A stretch of 64,000 nucleotides of DNA, taken from positions 884,501-948,500 of the forward strand of contig NZ_CP112881.1 of NCBI RefSeq assembly GCF_026409565.1, written 5' to 3'. The stretch's first letter is position 1. Each line of letters opens with the position of its first letter. The notes beneath the pieces are model-generated. The model searched no databases. It was not told the origin of the DNA and saw only the letters and a program-made list of their open reading frames with translations. Of this stretch, positions 28,601-37,316 are shown piece by piece. This DNA comes from Sneathiella aquimaris. Its GTDB lineage: Bacteria; Pseudomonadota; Alphaproteobacteria; Sneathiellales; Sneathiellaceae. Made by a program: the position numbers and the translations under genes.

Positions 28601-28945
28601 ACACTTTCTGAAGAAATCGCGAGAGTTGTTCGTGCAAGGGCGACGAACCCGGACTGGCTGGCAGGGATGTTACGTCACGGTTTTCGGGGTGGGGCTGAAA
28701 TTGCAGCCACGTTGGAACATATGGCGGCCTTCGCGCATATGGCGCACGCCGTTCCGGCACATTTATTTGATGCCTACTACGAGCATACGCTGGGTGATGA
28801 CAAAATCAGAGAGTTTCTTGAAGAGCATAACCCGCAGGCCTTAGAGGCAATGGAGGCCTGTTTCGAGCGGTTGCATGAAGCCGGTCTTTGGGTGACACGC
28901 CGAAATTGGATTGCCGCACAGATCGGGGTGAGCGGCGATGGGTGA
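25637..28945 (+). CDS. cobN: Cobaltochelatase subunit CobN
   Basis: The large, substrate-binding subunit of the ATP-dependent aerobic cobaltochelatase, which inserts Co(II) into hydrogenobyrinic acid a,c-diamide. The 1102 residues form a single long frame of the expected magnesium-chelatase H/CobN type, with the conserved ALVHIGAHGTLEWLPGK and WGSATMRTAGEEFAMAL-like segments. It follows cobW by 9 bases and overlaps cobG by 8 bases. The partner AAA+ subunits CobS and CobT are not in the window, as is common. Confidence 0.96.
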   Translation: MHVVFRESHGLEENEVAQDLGQDPADLVVLSFSDSDLGAFAAGWEQAREDLPSVRLANLAALKHPLSVDVYIENTLQDAKAILIRLIGGEQYWQYGLSAVNELARREKIALAVLPADGRNDPRLDAMSTVSVPTLRRLKSLCDQGGAPAAETALKIMAGALPEDADFEESVQPLPLHGFYDPDHGYAETLEAFSAVPQSPIIISFYRSYLTSADLEPVDALIRAFRKKGFACFGVFAASLKANETVVWLEALLPGLQPEAIVNLTAFSAKGANGKSPLEVAGCPVFQTALSTAPSQKWAESERGLSPADLAMFVAMPEVDGRIFTAVTSFKEPSNRHEDLQFSRFYHRADLNRVAAIVQQVSRWITLARKTAAEKHLAFILSTYPGKDHQIAHAVGLDALASMDAILSFLNKEGYQTGPTEALANQLLQSTVTWPLELYLQALKALPGELRQDLSDAWGDPEDDPTCRNGFFEFRALRQGQVSIALQPERGHRAERDDDYHDLARIPCHGYVAFYLWLQHHGTISGNELDALVHIGAHGTLEWLPGKSVALSDECWPDVLTGSLPVIYPFIVNDPGEAVQAKRRIGAVTLGHMPPPMKESAVPSSMVRLERLLDEYSTADGLDPNRRDRLVTAIREEAQAAGVEEDIGIEPDHSAAEALVRIDRFVCDIKESQFGDGLHIYGEGVSGSTELEGLLKALSGQAVAPGPSGSPFKGRDDVLPTGRNLYSTDPRAVPTRAAYAQGVKLAEELVRRHLQDHGDYPRALIVDLWGSATMRTAGEEFAMALHLAGVEPKWGENSDRVTGFEILPLMMLDRPRIDVTLRVSGLFRDIFPNLSDLFNAATATLATRDEGTADNPYQDKNPRVFGPKPGLYGVQMDPGNTDYTADARMSAGESWLAGSEWVMAGSFGDQADHSDRETLEKRVLQADAFVHSQDLPETDLLLAMDYATHEAGFAAAHAGLTAARPGEVEKNPVLYHLDNTRSNDPKARTLSEEIARVVRARATNPDWLAGMLRHGFRGGAEIAATLEHMAAFAHMAHAVPAHLFDAYYEHTLGDDKIREFLEEHNPQALEAMEACFERLHEAGLWVTRRNWIAAQIGVSGDG

Positions 28946-30143
28946 TCCAGTTGTAAAAGGGTGGTGTCCGGGGGCTTTGAAGCCCATGCAGTCAGGCGAT
29001 GGTCTTCTTGTTAGAATACGGCCGTTTAAAAGTCGTTTGAACGCAGATCAGTTGGCTGGAATTGGGAAACTTGCCCGGGAATATGGAAATGGTCTTGTTG
29101 ATTTTTCCCGCCGATCCAATTTGCAGCTGCGCGGCGTTCTTCCAGAAAATCATGCTCCATTAATGGCCCGGTTGCAGTCCCTTCATCTTATTGATGACAA
29201 TGTTCTTGTTGAAAGTCGCCGGAATATGGTCGTCACACCGTTCTGGACGGACGGGGATGACTCCGATGTAATCGCCGCGAGGCTTGAAAAAGCGTTGCTG
29301 GATGAAAATCTGCATTTGACCGGTTTACCGGGAAAATTCGGTTTCGCCGTTGATTGCGGGCCTTTACCAGTTCTGTCCGGAATGCCTGCAGATATCCGAA
29401 TTGAACGATCAGCACAGGGCGGGCTGGTTGTGCGTCCTGACGGGTCTGATTTTGGCATTTCTGTTCAGTTGGAAACAGCCGTCGACATGGCAGTTTCACT
29501 CGCCCGATGGTTCTCGGACTTGAAGGAAATTAAGGCGGGCCGTGGTCGCATGCGCCAATATGTACATTTGCTGCCGGAAAACGCTGAATTTATGCTTACC
29601 GAAGCCAGTGCAGAACCTGCTGTGATGCCAGCTGTTGGATGGGTGCAGACGGGGTTTCTTGCGGGTCTGGAGTTAGGACAATTGACAGCAGCCGGGTTGA
29701 TCGCGTTGTCTGAAAAAGTTGACGCGGTGCGCCTGACACCCTGGCGGATGCTGTGCCTTGAACACTATTCAGCGGATGCAGGATTGCTGGATGCGATTGA
29801 CGGCATGATAACCAACCCGGACTGCCCGCTGATGAGAATTGCCGCCTGCACAGGATCGCCGGCCTGCCCGCAAGGCTGGTTGGATACCCGAAAGTTGGCT
29901 CGCGACTTATCAACAAGTTTGCCTTTGGGCGATAGTCTGTATATCAGTGGCTGCACGAAAAAATGTGCGGGACAATCAGAGGCATTCACGCATGCCATGA
30001 TTGCGGCGCAGTCGGGTGTGACGGTGTATAATAAACAACGAAATGCACCTTTCTCCAGTGAGCATTTCTCGCATGAAGAGTTTAAGGAAAAGACGACGAT
30101 GCATATCAAGGGCGATACTTTCTTTTTCAAGGAAAGCCAATGA
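28938..30143 (+). CDS. cobG: Precorrin-3B synthase CobG
   Basis: A 401-residue protein of the nitrite/sulfite reductase ferredoxin-like family. The cluster-binding cysteines are visible in CTGSPACPQG and CTKKCAG in the C-terminal half. CobG uses O2 to form precorrin-3B from precorrin-3A and is the mark of the aerobic cobalamin route. It overlaps cobN by 8 bases and cobH by 4 bases (ATGA). The presence of CobG, and not CbiG/CbiD, fixes this as the oxygen-dependent pathway. Confidence 0.95.
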   Translation: MGDPVVKGWCPGALKPMQSGDGLLVRIRPFKSRLNADQLAGIGKLAREYGNGLVDFSRRSNLQLRGVLPENHAPLMARLQSLHLIDDNVLVESRRNMVVTPFWTDGDDSDVIAARLEKALLDENLHLTGLPGKFGFAVDCGPLPVLSGMPADIRIERSAQGGLVVRPDGSDFGISVQLETAVDMAVSLARWFSDLKEIKAGRGRMRQYVHLLPENAEFMLTEASAEPAVMPAVGWVQTGFLAGLELGQLTAAGLIALSEKVDAVRLTPWRMLCLEHYSADAGLLDAIDGMITNPDCPLMRIAACTGSPACPQGWLDTRKLARDLSTSLPLGDSLYISGCTKKCAGQSEAFTHAMIAAQSGVTVYNKQRNAPFSSEHFSHEEFKEKTTMHIKGDTFFFKESQ

Positions 30144-30769
30144 CCCATTATTACGAAACAGATGGTCAGGCCATATACAATCAGTCCTTTTCAATCATCC
30201 GGCGCGAAGCAGATCTTGAGCGTTTTTCGCCAGAAGAGGAAATCGTCGCGGTTCGAATGATCCATGCAAGTGGCATGGTCGGGTTGGAAAAATCGATCGA
30301 ATTTTCGCCGGGTATGGCGGTAAAAGCACGTTCCGCGCTGGAACAGGGGGCCCCGATTTTCTGTGATGCCCGGATGGTCAGTGAAGGGATTACCCGGACG
30401 CGCCTACCGTCGGAAAATGAGATTATCTGTACATTGCATGACGACGGTGTTTTCGAATTGGCCCGACAGATCGCCAACACGCGGTCAGCCGCAGCCCTTG
30501 AGCTCTGGCGTCCGAAGCTGGAAGGGGCGGTTGTTGCCATCGGAAACGCGCCGACCGCTTTGTTTCATTTGTTAAATATGCTGGAAGATCCGGAATGTCC
30601 GCGGCCGGCCGCAATCATTGGTTGTCCTGTGGGTTTTGTTGGGGCAATGGAATCAAAAGAGGCGTTGATGCAGGATTTGCCTGTGCCTTCAATGACGGTG
30701 CGGGGACGACTTGGCGGTTCTGCGATTACGGTGGCGGCGATTAATGCGCTGGCCAGCCGGAAGGAATAA
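30140..30769 (+). CDS. cobH: Precorrin-8X methylmutase CobH
   Basis: A 209-residue enzyme that moves the C-11 methyl group to C-12 to form hydrogenobyrinic acid. The family pattern AVRMIHASGMVGLE, with the catalytic His, is present, and so is the VGFVGAMESKEAL segment near the C terminus. Length is normal. Translationally coupled with cobG and followed by cobI after two bases. Confidence 0.95.
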   Translation: MTHYYETDGQAIYNQSFSIIRREADLERFSPEEEIVAVRMIHASGMVGLEKSIEFSPGMAVKARSALEQGAPIFCDARMVSEGITRTRLPSENEIICTLHDDGVFELARQIANTRSAAALELWRPKLEGAVVAIGNAPTALFHLLNMLEDPECPRPAAIIGCPVGFVGAMESKEALMQDLPVPSMTVRGRLGGSAITVAAINALASRKE

Positions 30770-30771
30770 AG

Positions 30772-31497
30772 ATGGCGAAGGTTATTTGTGTTGGTCTGGG
30801 TCCCGGCGATCCAGAATTAATGAGCGTTAAATCAGATCGCCTCATTCGCAATGCTGATAAAGTGGCGTATTTCAGGAAAGCGGGACGAAAAGGGCAGGCC
30901 CGCCAGATTGTGTCCGGGATGCTTGCGGATAACGTTCTTGAATTACCGATGGAGTATCCGGTAACCACAGAAATTCCGGTAGCGGATCCTCGATATAATG
31001 AAATGCTGTCCGCTTTCTATGAAGAACAGGCCTGTCGCCTGATTGATCTGGCGGAAACCAGCGCAACGGACATCATTGTGTTGTGCGAAGGGGATCCGTT
31101 CTTTTACGGCTCTTTCATGCATTTATATATTCGCTTGCAGGGGCGCGTCGACATGGAAATCATCCCCGGTATTACCGGAATGTCTGGTTGCTGGACCGCG
31201 ACCGGTGTTCCGATGACCTGGGGCGATGATATTCTGACAGTTCTCATGGGAACGTTGCCAGAAGAAACACTGACCGAAAAAATGCAGGATACAGACGCCT
31301 TTGTTGTTATGAAAACAGGGCGTAACCTTCCAAAAATAAAAATGGCGCTGGATAAAGCCGGACGGATGCCGGATGCGTGGATCGTAAGTCACGGCACCAT
31401 GGCCCAGCAGAAGGTCCAGCGGCTTGTCGATTTTACAGAAGGTTCAATTCCCTATTTCACAATCATTCTGGTCCATGGTCAGGGGCGGCGCCCATGA
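30772..31497 (+). CDS. cobI: Precorrin-2 C20-methyltransferase CobI
   Basis: A 241-residue SAM-dependent tetrapyrrole methylase. The N-terminal motif VGLGPGDPELMSVK, the LCEGDPFFYGSF loop and the EIIPGITGMSG segment match the CobI/CbiL group. It methylates precorrin-2 at C-20. The stop overlaps the cobJ start (ATGA). Confidence 0.95.
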   Translation: MAKVICVGLGPGDPELMSVKSDRLIRNADKVAYFRKAGRKGQARQIVSGMLADNVLELPMEYPVTTEIPVADPRYNEMLSAFYEEQACRLIDLAETSATDIIVLCEGDPFFYGSFMHLYIRLQGRVDMEIIPGITGMSGCWTATGVPMTWGDDILTVLMGTLPEETLTEKMQDTDAFVVMKTGRNLPKIKMALDKAGRMPDAWIVSHGTMAQQKVQRLVDFTEGSIPYFTIILVHGQGRRP

Positions 31498-32270
31498 TAC
31501 ACGAAAATCAAAAAGGCAGCGTTGTGGTGGCAGGCCTGGGACCGGGGCGGGACGATTGGATCTGCCCCTCTGTTCAAAAAGCCATTGATCAGGCGACAGA
31601 TGTTGTCGGCTATGGTCCATATGTCAGCCGCGTACCAGACCGCGAAGGGCTGACCTTACATGCGACAGACAACAGGGTTGAATTGGAACGCGCGCGCCAT
31701 GCTTTGGAAATGGCCGCTAGCGGGCATCGGGTTGTTGTTGTTTCTTCTGGTGATCCCGGTGTGTTTGCGATGGCATCCGCATTGTTTGAAGCGCTGGAAG
31801 AAGGAGAGCCTCTGTGGCGTTCGCTTGACGTGGAAATCTTGCCGGGGGTAACGGCAATGCTGGCCGCGGCTGCCCGGTTGGGCGCACCTTTAGGACATGA
31901 TTTTTGTGCGATCAATCTGTCTGACAACCTGAAGCCTTTTTCTTTAATTGAAAAGCGGGTTTCCTTGTCGGTAGAGGCGGATTTTGCAATGGCGTTTTAT
32001 AACCCTAGATCGAAGGCCCGCCCGCATCAGTTTGAAAAAATTCTGGATTTGCTGAAAACTCAGACGAAGGGGGATCGCCTGATAAGCTTTGCCCGCGCAG
32101 TGTCAACAGACGAGGAGCATATCAAAACAGTATCTTTGAGTGAAGCAACGCCGGATATGGCAGATATGCGTACTGTTGTGATCGTGGGGTCTTCCTTAAC
32201 ACGGCAAATCGCGGGAACCGATTTTGTGTATACGCCGCGGTCGACCCCTCATATGGCGGAGGTTGAATGA
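31494..32270 (+). CDS. cobJ: Precorrin-3B C17-methyltransferase CobJ
   Basis: A 258-residue tetrapyrrole methylase that contracts the ring of precorrin-3B to form precorrin-4. Landmarks are VAGLGPGRDDWICP at the N terminus, SSGDPGVFAMAS, and the AFYNPRSKAR segment typical of CobJ/CbiH. I use the ATG at 31494, which overlaps the cobI stop; upstream starts in the same frame lie inside cobI. Its last 22 bases overlap the end of cobK on the other strand. Confidence 0.95.
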   Translation: MIHENQKGSVVVAGLGPGRDDWICPSVQKAIDQATDVVGYGPYVSRVPDREGLTLHATDNRVELERARHALEMAASGHRVVVVSSGDPGVFAMASALFEALEEGEPLWRSLDVEILPGVTAMLAAAARLGAPLGHDFCAINLSDNLKPFSLIEKRVSLSVEADFAMAFYNPRSKARPHQFEKILDLLKTQTKGDRLISFARAVSTDEEHIKTVSLSEATPDMADMRTVVIVGSSLTRQIAGTDFVYTPRSTPHMAEVE

Positions 32271-32992
32271 GCCAGCCAGTTCAGGACATCTTTTGGATCA
32301 GCAACAACGTTTCGCTTCGGCAAAGCGGGGCGACCAATCATGATGACTTGAAGCTTCAGATCGCGCGCTGCCTGGATTTTGGCAAAGGCACCTTCGCCGC
32401 CGGCATTTTTAGCAACCACATATTGAATTCGTTTTTCGGCAAGCCAATTCCGGTCTTTTTCAAATTCAAAAGGTCCCCGGTCCACCACAATTTCATAGTT
32501 CGGAAAATCAAGCGGGCCGCCAGGTTGGTCGACAATGCGCAACAGATAGTGATGCTGTGGCTTTCGGTAAAAAGAATTCAGGTGCTGACGTCCGATCCCA
32601 AGAAAAATACGCGCGGGCGTTTCGGGCAACGCGTCGACAGCTTTGGTAATATCTGCGACGTTGATCCAATTGTCGTCGGGCTGTTCACGCCAGGGTGGTC
32701 GCTCGAGGGCCAAAAGCGGCGTGTTTGTTTGAGCACAGGCTGCAATCGCATTCCGGCTCATCTGGGCCGCAAAGGGATGGGTCGCATCGATAACGGCACG
32801 GACCTGTTCGCGAAGAATAAAATCGACCAGACCAGCAACACCGCCGAACCCGCCAATGCGGGTTGGGATCGGTTGTTCTCGTGGCACGTCAACCCGACCC
32901 GCATAGGAAAACAACGCATCAAGTTGCGTTTCCGAAACGGCTTTAGCAAGGCGGCTGGCGTCCAGTGTCCCGCCCAGAATGAGGGTTTTCAT
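32249..32992 (-). CDS. cobK: Precorrin-6A reductase CobK, antisense inside the cob operon
   Basis: A 247-residue NADPH-dependent reductase converting precorrin-6A to precorrin-6B. The start MKTLILGGTLDAS is at 32992; open frame extends further upstream but only as antisense of cobL. The IDATHPFAAQMS and LGIGRQHL motifs are family hallmarks. The gene is on the minus strand between cobJ and cobL: it overlaps cobJ tail to tail by 22 bases, and its start codon is separated from that of cobL by one base. Its promoter must therefore lie inside cobL, and the riboswitch upstream of the plus-strand operon cannot control it in cis. Confidence 0.94.
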   Translation of the reverse strand: MKTLILGGTLDASRLAKAVSETQLDALFSYAGRVDVPREQPIPTRIGGFGGVAGLVDFILREQVRAVIDATHPFAAQMSRNAIAACAQTNTPLLALERPPWREQPDDNWINVADITKAVDALPETPARIFLGIGRQHLNSFYRKPQHHYLLRIVDQPGGPLDFPNYEIVVDRGPFEFEKDRNWLAEKRIQYVVAKNAGGEGAFAKIQAARDLKLQVIMIGRPALPKRNVVADPKDVLNWLAHSTSAI

Positions 32993-32993
32993 A

Positions 32994-34181
32994 ATGCCTG
33001 ATCCGTGGCTGTCCATAATAGGTATCGGCGAAGATAGCCTTGAAGCTTTGACAGATGCAAGCCGGAAAGCGTTGGCGCAGGCAGAGCTGGTTTTTGGTTC
33101 TGCCCGGCATCTTGCTTTGGCAGGAGTGACAGATAAAGGGCGAGAATGGCCGCTGCCATTTTCGGTAAAAGAAGTCCTTGATTGCAAAGGAAAGTCGGTG
33201 GCCGTATTGGCATCCGGGGACCCATTTTGGCACGGTGTTGGGGGCACTTTAGCGACCTCACTGGACCCGTCAGATTGGCGTTGCTATCCAGCGCCTTCAA
33301 GCTTTTCAACTGTGTCTTCGCGAATGGGATGGCGTTTGGAAACAGTTCATTGCCTTGGATTGCACGCGGCCCCTTTGGAGAAGCTGTATCCTTTGCTTAA
33401 TGCGGGTGAAAAATTTATCTGTCTGATGCGCGATGGTGCACAGGTGCAAAAATTGGCTCAGTGGCTTTGCGAGACAGGATTTACAGACACGGAGCTGTTT
33501 GTCTTCGAAGCGTTGCTCAGCCCATCGGAACGCCGCCGTTCGTCACTGGTTTCAGGTTTTTCCATGACGAATATCAATCATCCGGTTACAGTCGCGTTCA
33601 TTGCCAATGGCCAGAAAGGGTTGCCGCAAAGTTCAGGTCTGCCCGATGCTGTTTTCGCAAGTGACGGCCAAATGACCAAGCGGGCAGTAAGGGCCGTAAC
33701 CTTATCCAGTTTATCCCCGCGCGCGGGCGAATGCCTTTGGGATATTGGCGCCGGGTCAGGCACAATTGCAATCGAGTGGTTGATCGCAACGAAAACCGGG
33801 CAGGCGGTTGCCGTGGAATGCCGCGAGGACCGACTGAGCAATATCCAGAAAAACGCAGATCAGTTTGGTGTCGCCTCTCAAATGAAAATCATTAAGGAAA
33901 AAGCGCCCGCAGGACTGGACGGATTGCCGGTGCCCGATGCGGTCTTCATTGGCGGGGGGCTGAGCGCGGATATGCTGCATCAGGTATGGTCCTGTATTCC
34001 CGAAGGATGCCGTGTTGTCGTAAATGCGGTAACGCTTGAAAGTGAAGCGCTGCTTATCAGTTGGTCGGCAGAAAAAGGCGGCGAATTGATGCGACTTGCG
34101 GTTTCTTCGACAAAACCCCTGGGGAGCAAAAGAGGGTGGGTCGCGGCCAATCCGATATTGCAATGGGTGGTCACCAGATGA
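32994..34181 (+). CDS. cobL: Precorrin-6B methyltransferase/decarboxylase CobL
   Basis: A bifunctional 395-residue enzyme. The N-terminal half is a CbiE-type tetrapyrrole methylase (SIIGIGEDSLEALT; ASGDPFWHGVG), and the C-terminal half from about residue 215 is a CbiT-type SAM methyltransferase (DIGAGSGTIAIEW). It methylates C-5 and C-15 and decarboxylates the acetate side chain. I chose the ATG at 32994, which has GAGGG eight bases upstream, over a GTG/ATG at 32979. The stop overlaps cobE (ATGA). Confidence 0.95.
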   Translation: MPDPWLSIIGIGEDSLEALTDASRKALAQAELVFGSARHLALAGVTDKGREWPLPFSVKEVLDCKGKSVAVLASGDPFWHGVGGTLATSLDPSDWRCYPAPSSFSTVSSRMGWRLETVHCLGLHAAPLEKLYPLLNAGEKFICLMRDGAQVQKLAQWLCETGFTDTELFVFEALLSPSERRRSSLVSGFSMTNINHPVTVAFIANGQKGLPQSSGLPDAVFASDGQMTKRAVRAVTLSSLSPRAGECLWDIGAGSGTIAIEWLIATKTGQAVAVECREDRLSNIQKNADQFGVASQMKIIKEKAPAGLDGLPVPDAVFIGGGLSADMLHQVWSCIPEGCRVVVNAVTLESEALLISWSAEKGGELMRLAVSSTKPLGSKRGWVAANPILQWVVTR

Positions 34182-34561
34182 AGGCGTTTCTTGGCATTGG
34201 CTTTCGTTCTGACGCGACCCTCGCGTCTTTTGAGGACGTGTATGAAAAAGTAAATTCCGGATTTCACATTTGCGGTGTTGCGACTTTGTCAGGCAAAGAA
34301 AAAACGCCAGCGTTCATTCAGTTTATCAGTGAAATGGATGTGCCGGTAAGTGTGCATTCACGGGAAAGTTTAGGGCGCTTTAAAACACCTTCCGTTACGG
34401 TGAAATCCGTTGAAATCTATGGCGTGAGCAGCGTTGCCGAAGCGTCTGCTCTCGCGGCGGCAGGCCCTTCGAGTCGACTATGCGGAAAACGGCAGGTTTC
34501 AGATGATGGTATGGCGACTGCGGCAATCGCAATGCAAAGAAAAACAGTAGGAGAAGTTTGA
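34178..34561 (+). CDS. cobE: Cobalamin biosynthesis protein CobE
   Basis: A 127-residue protein related to the C-terminal domain of CbiG. The [13 protein letters not shown] opening and the [13 protein letters not shown]-like later part are characteristic. The start at 34178 overlaps the cobL stop. CobE is needed for good cobalamin yield in aerobic producers; its catalytic role in the aerobic pathway is unsettled. Its stop overlaps the cobM start by one base. Confidence 0.9.
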   Translation: MKAFLGIGFRSDATLASFEDVYEKVNSGFHICGVATLSGKEKTPAFIQFISEMDVPVSVHSRESLGRFKTPSVTVKSVEIYGVSSVAEASALAAAGPSSRLCGKRQVSDDGMATAAIAMQRKTVGEV

Positions 34562-35352
34562 TGACAGTTCACTTTATCGGCGCAGGGCCGGGGGCTGCCG
34601 ATTTGATCACAGTTCGGGGCCAAAATCTAATATCGTCCTGTCCCGTCTGTCTGTATGCAGGATCGCTGGTTCCCGAGGAGATTCTGGAGCATTGTCCAGA
34701 CGGTGCGAAAGTCATCAATACAGCGTCAATGTCGCTTGATACAATCGTCGCGGAAATTCAGACAGCCCACGCCGAAGGCCATGATATAGCCCGGCTTCAT
34801 TCTGGTGATTTGTCTGTCTGGTCCGCAATGGGAGAGCAATTGCGCAGGCTCGATGCGTTAAAAATTCCCTATGAAATAACTCCGGGCGTTCCCTCATTTT
34901 CCGCTGCTGCCGCGGCGCTTGGAAAAGAGCTAACCCTTCCCGGCGTCGTGCAGTCAGTTATCCTGACGCGGACATCCGGGCGGGCAACACAAATGCCCGA
35001 TGGTGAAACGCTTGCCAATTTTGCCGCAACTGGAGCGACGCTTGCGATTCACCTCTCCGTTCATGTCTTACCAAAGGTCGTCGCAGAACTTCAGCCTTTT
35101 TATGGGGAGGATTGTCCGGTTGCGATCGTCTGGCGGGCGAGTTGGCCGGATCAGAGAATTATTCGGGGCTGTTTGTCAGATATTGATCAACAGGTTGGCG
35201 AAGAGCGAGGCCGGACGGCACTGATTTTAGTCGGCCGCGCGCTCAACGAACAGGAATTTGATGAAAGCCGCTTATATGCGGATGATTATGACCGCCGTTT
35301 CCGGCCGCGGGGCACAGACCCACGGTTCCCGGACACAGCCCCTTCTGAATAG
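34561..35352 (+). CDS. cobM: Precorrin-4 C11-methyltransferase CobM
   Basis: A 263-residue tetrapyrrole methylase that methylates C-11 of precorrin-4. The N-terminal [31 protein letters not shown] and [14 protein letters not shown] segments identify the CobM/CbiF group. The ATG at 34561 shares its A with the cobE TGA; a TTG three bases earlier is unlikely. Confidence 0.95.
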   Translation: MTVHFIGAGPGAADLITVRGQNLISSCPVCLYAGSLVPEEILEHCPDGAKVINTASMSLDTIVAEIQTAHAEGHDIARLHSGDLSVWSAMGEQLRRLDALKIPYEITPGVPSFSAAAAALGKELTLPGVVQSVILTRTSGRATQMPDGETLANFAATGATLAIHLSVHVLPKVVAELQPFYGEDCPVAIVWRASWPDQRIIRGCLSDIDQQVGEERGRTALILVGRALNEQEFDESRLYADDYDRRFRPRGTDPRFPDTAPSE

Positions 35353-35360
35353 GTACAGGT

Positions 35361-36686
35361 ATGATCCCCAATGGTCTTTTGATTTCAGCCCCGGCATCGG
35401 GAACGGGAAAAACAACTTTGATGCTTGGCCTGGCACGGGCGTTATCTCGCAAAGGTTTACAGGTCCAGCCTTTTAAGTCGGGCCCTGACTATATTGACCC
35501 CGCTTTCCATACGGCCGCAACTGGGCGGTCTGGCATCAATATGGATAGTTGGGCGATGCCGCAGTCATTGCTGGACAATCTTTTGCATCGCGCAGAGGGG
35601 GCCGATCTTATTCTGGCTGAAGGCTCAATGGGGTTGTTCGATGGCGTGGCAAGTGCTGGTGAAGTCGGTAACGGTGCAAGTGCGGATATTGCGACAAGTA
35701 TGGGATGGCCGGTTGTTTTGGTTATTGATGTGTCGGGGCAGGCGCAATCAGCAGCAGCAACAGCAAAGGGCTTTTCCGAACTGAGGCCTGAAATGCCATT
35801 TGCCGGCGTTGTGCTTAACCGGGTGGCGAGCCCGCGCCACGAGATGTTAAGCCGGGTTGGTATGGAGCAGACGGGCATCAAGGTCTTGGGCGCGTTGCCA
35901 CGAAATCCGGATATTACGCTCCCAGAACGCCATCTCGGTCTTGTGCAGGCACAGGAAAAAGGGGACTTGCATGATGTGCTTGAGGCTATGGCCGATTTTG
36001 TCGAAAAGCATGTTGATGTCGAAATGATGTTGAAAATGGCGGGGGCTCAAGATCACTATCGCGCGCCAAATAAAGAGGCGACAGTGCAGCCCCCCGGACA
36101 ACGAATTGCATTGGCGCAGGATGCTGCCTTCTCGTTTGTTTATCCGCATGTGGCGGATCAATGGCGGGTTGCGGGTTCAGAAATCCTGCCCTTTTCTCCA
36201 CTGGCTGATGAAGCCCCGGACCCAACGGCAGATATTTGCTGGCTTCCGGGCGGTTATCCAGAACTGCATGCGGGCGCATTGGCTGCTGCCAACCATTTTA
36301 AAACATCGCTGGTCTCGTTTGCGGCGGACCGGCCTGTTCACGGCGAGTGTGGTGGCTATATGGCGATGGGCGACGTGCTGATCGATAAAGACGGTGTCGG
36401 CCATCAGATGGCGGGTTTGCTGGGTCTGGAAACGTCTTACGCAAAGCGCAAGATGCATTTAGGATATCGGCACGCATCTCTGACAAAACCAATGCCGGGA
36501 TATAAACCGGGCGCGCGTTTGCGTGGCCACGAGTTTCATTATTCCACAATCCTGAAGCAACCGGATCAGCCTCTCGCAGACGTCAAGGATGCCAACGATC
36601 AGGCTATTCCCGAGACGGGATCGGTTCGGGGAAATGCGACCGGTACATTCTTCCATTTAATTTCTGAAGGGCGCAAAGGGAACTAG
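35361..36686 (+). CDS. cobB: Hydrogenobyrinic acid a,c-diamide synthase CobB
   Basis: A 441-residue amidotransferase that amidates carboxylates a and c. The N-terminal P-loop-like domain has SAPASGTGKTT and PFKSGPDYIDP; the C-terminal class I glutamine amidotransferase domain has the nucleophile in HGECGGYMAMG. It lies between cobM and cobO in the plus-strand operon, 8 bases after cobM and 3 bases before cobO. Confidence 0.95.
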   Translation: MIPNGLLISAPASGTGKTTLMLGLARALSRKGLQVQPFKSGPDYIDPAFHTAATGRSGINMDSWAMPQSLLDNLLHRAEGADLILAEGSMGLFDGVASAGEVGNGASADIATSMGWPVVLVIDVSGQAQSAAATAKGFSELRPEMPFAGVVLNRVASPRHEMLSRVGMEQTGIKVLGALPRNPDITLPERHLGLVQAQEKGDLHDVLEAMADFVEKHVDVEMMLKMAGAQDHYRAPNKEATVQPPGQRIALAQDAAFSFVYPHVADQWRVAGSEILPFSPLADEAPDPTADICWLPGGYPELHAGALAAANHFKTSLVSFAADRPVHGECGGYMAMGDVLIDKDGVGHQMAGLLGLETSYAKRKMHLGYRHASLTKPMPGYKPGARLRGHEFHYSTILKQPDQPLADVKDANDQAIPETGSVRGNATGTFFHLISEGRKGN

Positions 36687-36689
36687 TAG

Positions 36690-37316
36690 ATGCAAAAAGA
36701 AAAATCTGAAATGAACGAGAACGAACGCCATACCGCCAAGATGCAAAAGAAAAAAGCAGCGCGGGATCGGATTATGGAAAGCAAAGATGGCGAAAAAGGG
36801 CTGATCATTGTTCATACAGGCAATGGAAAAGGTAAATCTTCCTCTGCTTTTGGAATGATTTTCAGGGCTATTGCTCATGACATGCCATGTGGTGTCATCC
36901 AGTTTATCAAAGGCGCGTGGTCTACAGGTGAACGCACCATGATTGAAGAGCGTTTTTCTGATCTGTGCTCGTTTTATGCCATGGGTGAAGGCTTTACCTG
37001 GGAAACGCAGGATAAAGAGCGGGATATTGCTGCTGCGACAAAAGCTTGGGAAAAAGCCAAAGAGATGATCCGGGACGAAAAGAACAAGATGGTCTTGCTC
37101 GATGAAGTCAATATCGCCCTGAAATATGGCTATATTGACCTTGCGGATGTCGTTGAATTTCTGTCGAGGGAAAAACCGGAAATGACCCATGTTGTTTTGA
37201 CGGGCCGTCATGCACCGCAGGAACTGATTGATATTGCAGATCTGGTTACAGATATGACCATGGTAAAACACCCTTTCCGCTCTGGCATCAAGGCGCAAAA
37301 AGGCGTTGAGTTTTAA
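36690..37316 (+). CDS. cobO: Cob(I)yrinic acid a,c-diamide adenosyltransferase CobO
   Basis: A 208-residue CobA/CobO-type ATP:corrinoid adenosyltransferase that forms the cobalt-carbon bond. The P-loop is HTGNGKGKSSSAFG, and LLDEVNIALKYG is the second conserved motif. A lysine/glutamate-rich N terminus of about 35 residues precedes the core, as in related proteins. It is the last gene of the plus-strand operon. Its stop TAA shares the sequence TTAA with the stop of cobC on the other strand. Confidence 0.95.
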   Translation: MQKEKSEMNENERHTAKMQKKKAARDRIMESKDGEKGLIIVHTGNGKGKSSSAFGMIFRAIAHDMPCGVIQFIKGAWSTGERTMIEERFSDLCSFYAMGEGFTWETQDKERDIAAATKAWEKAKEMIRDEKNKMVLLDEVNIALKYGYIDLADVVEFLSREKPEMTHVVLTGRHAPQELIDIADLVTDMTMVKHPFRSGIKAQKGVEF

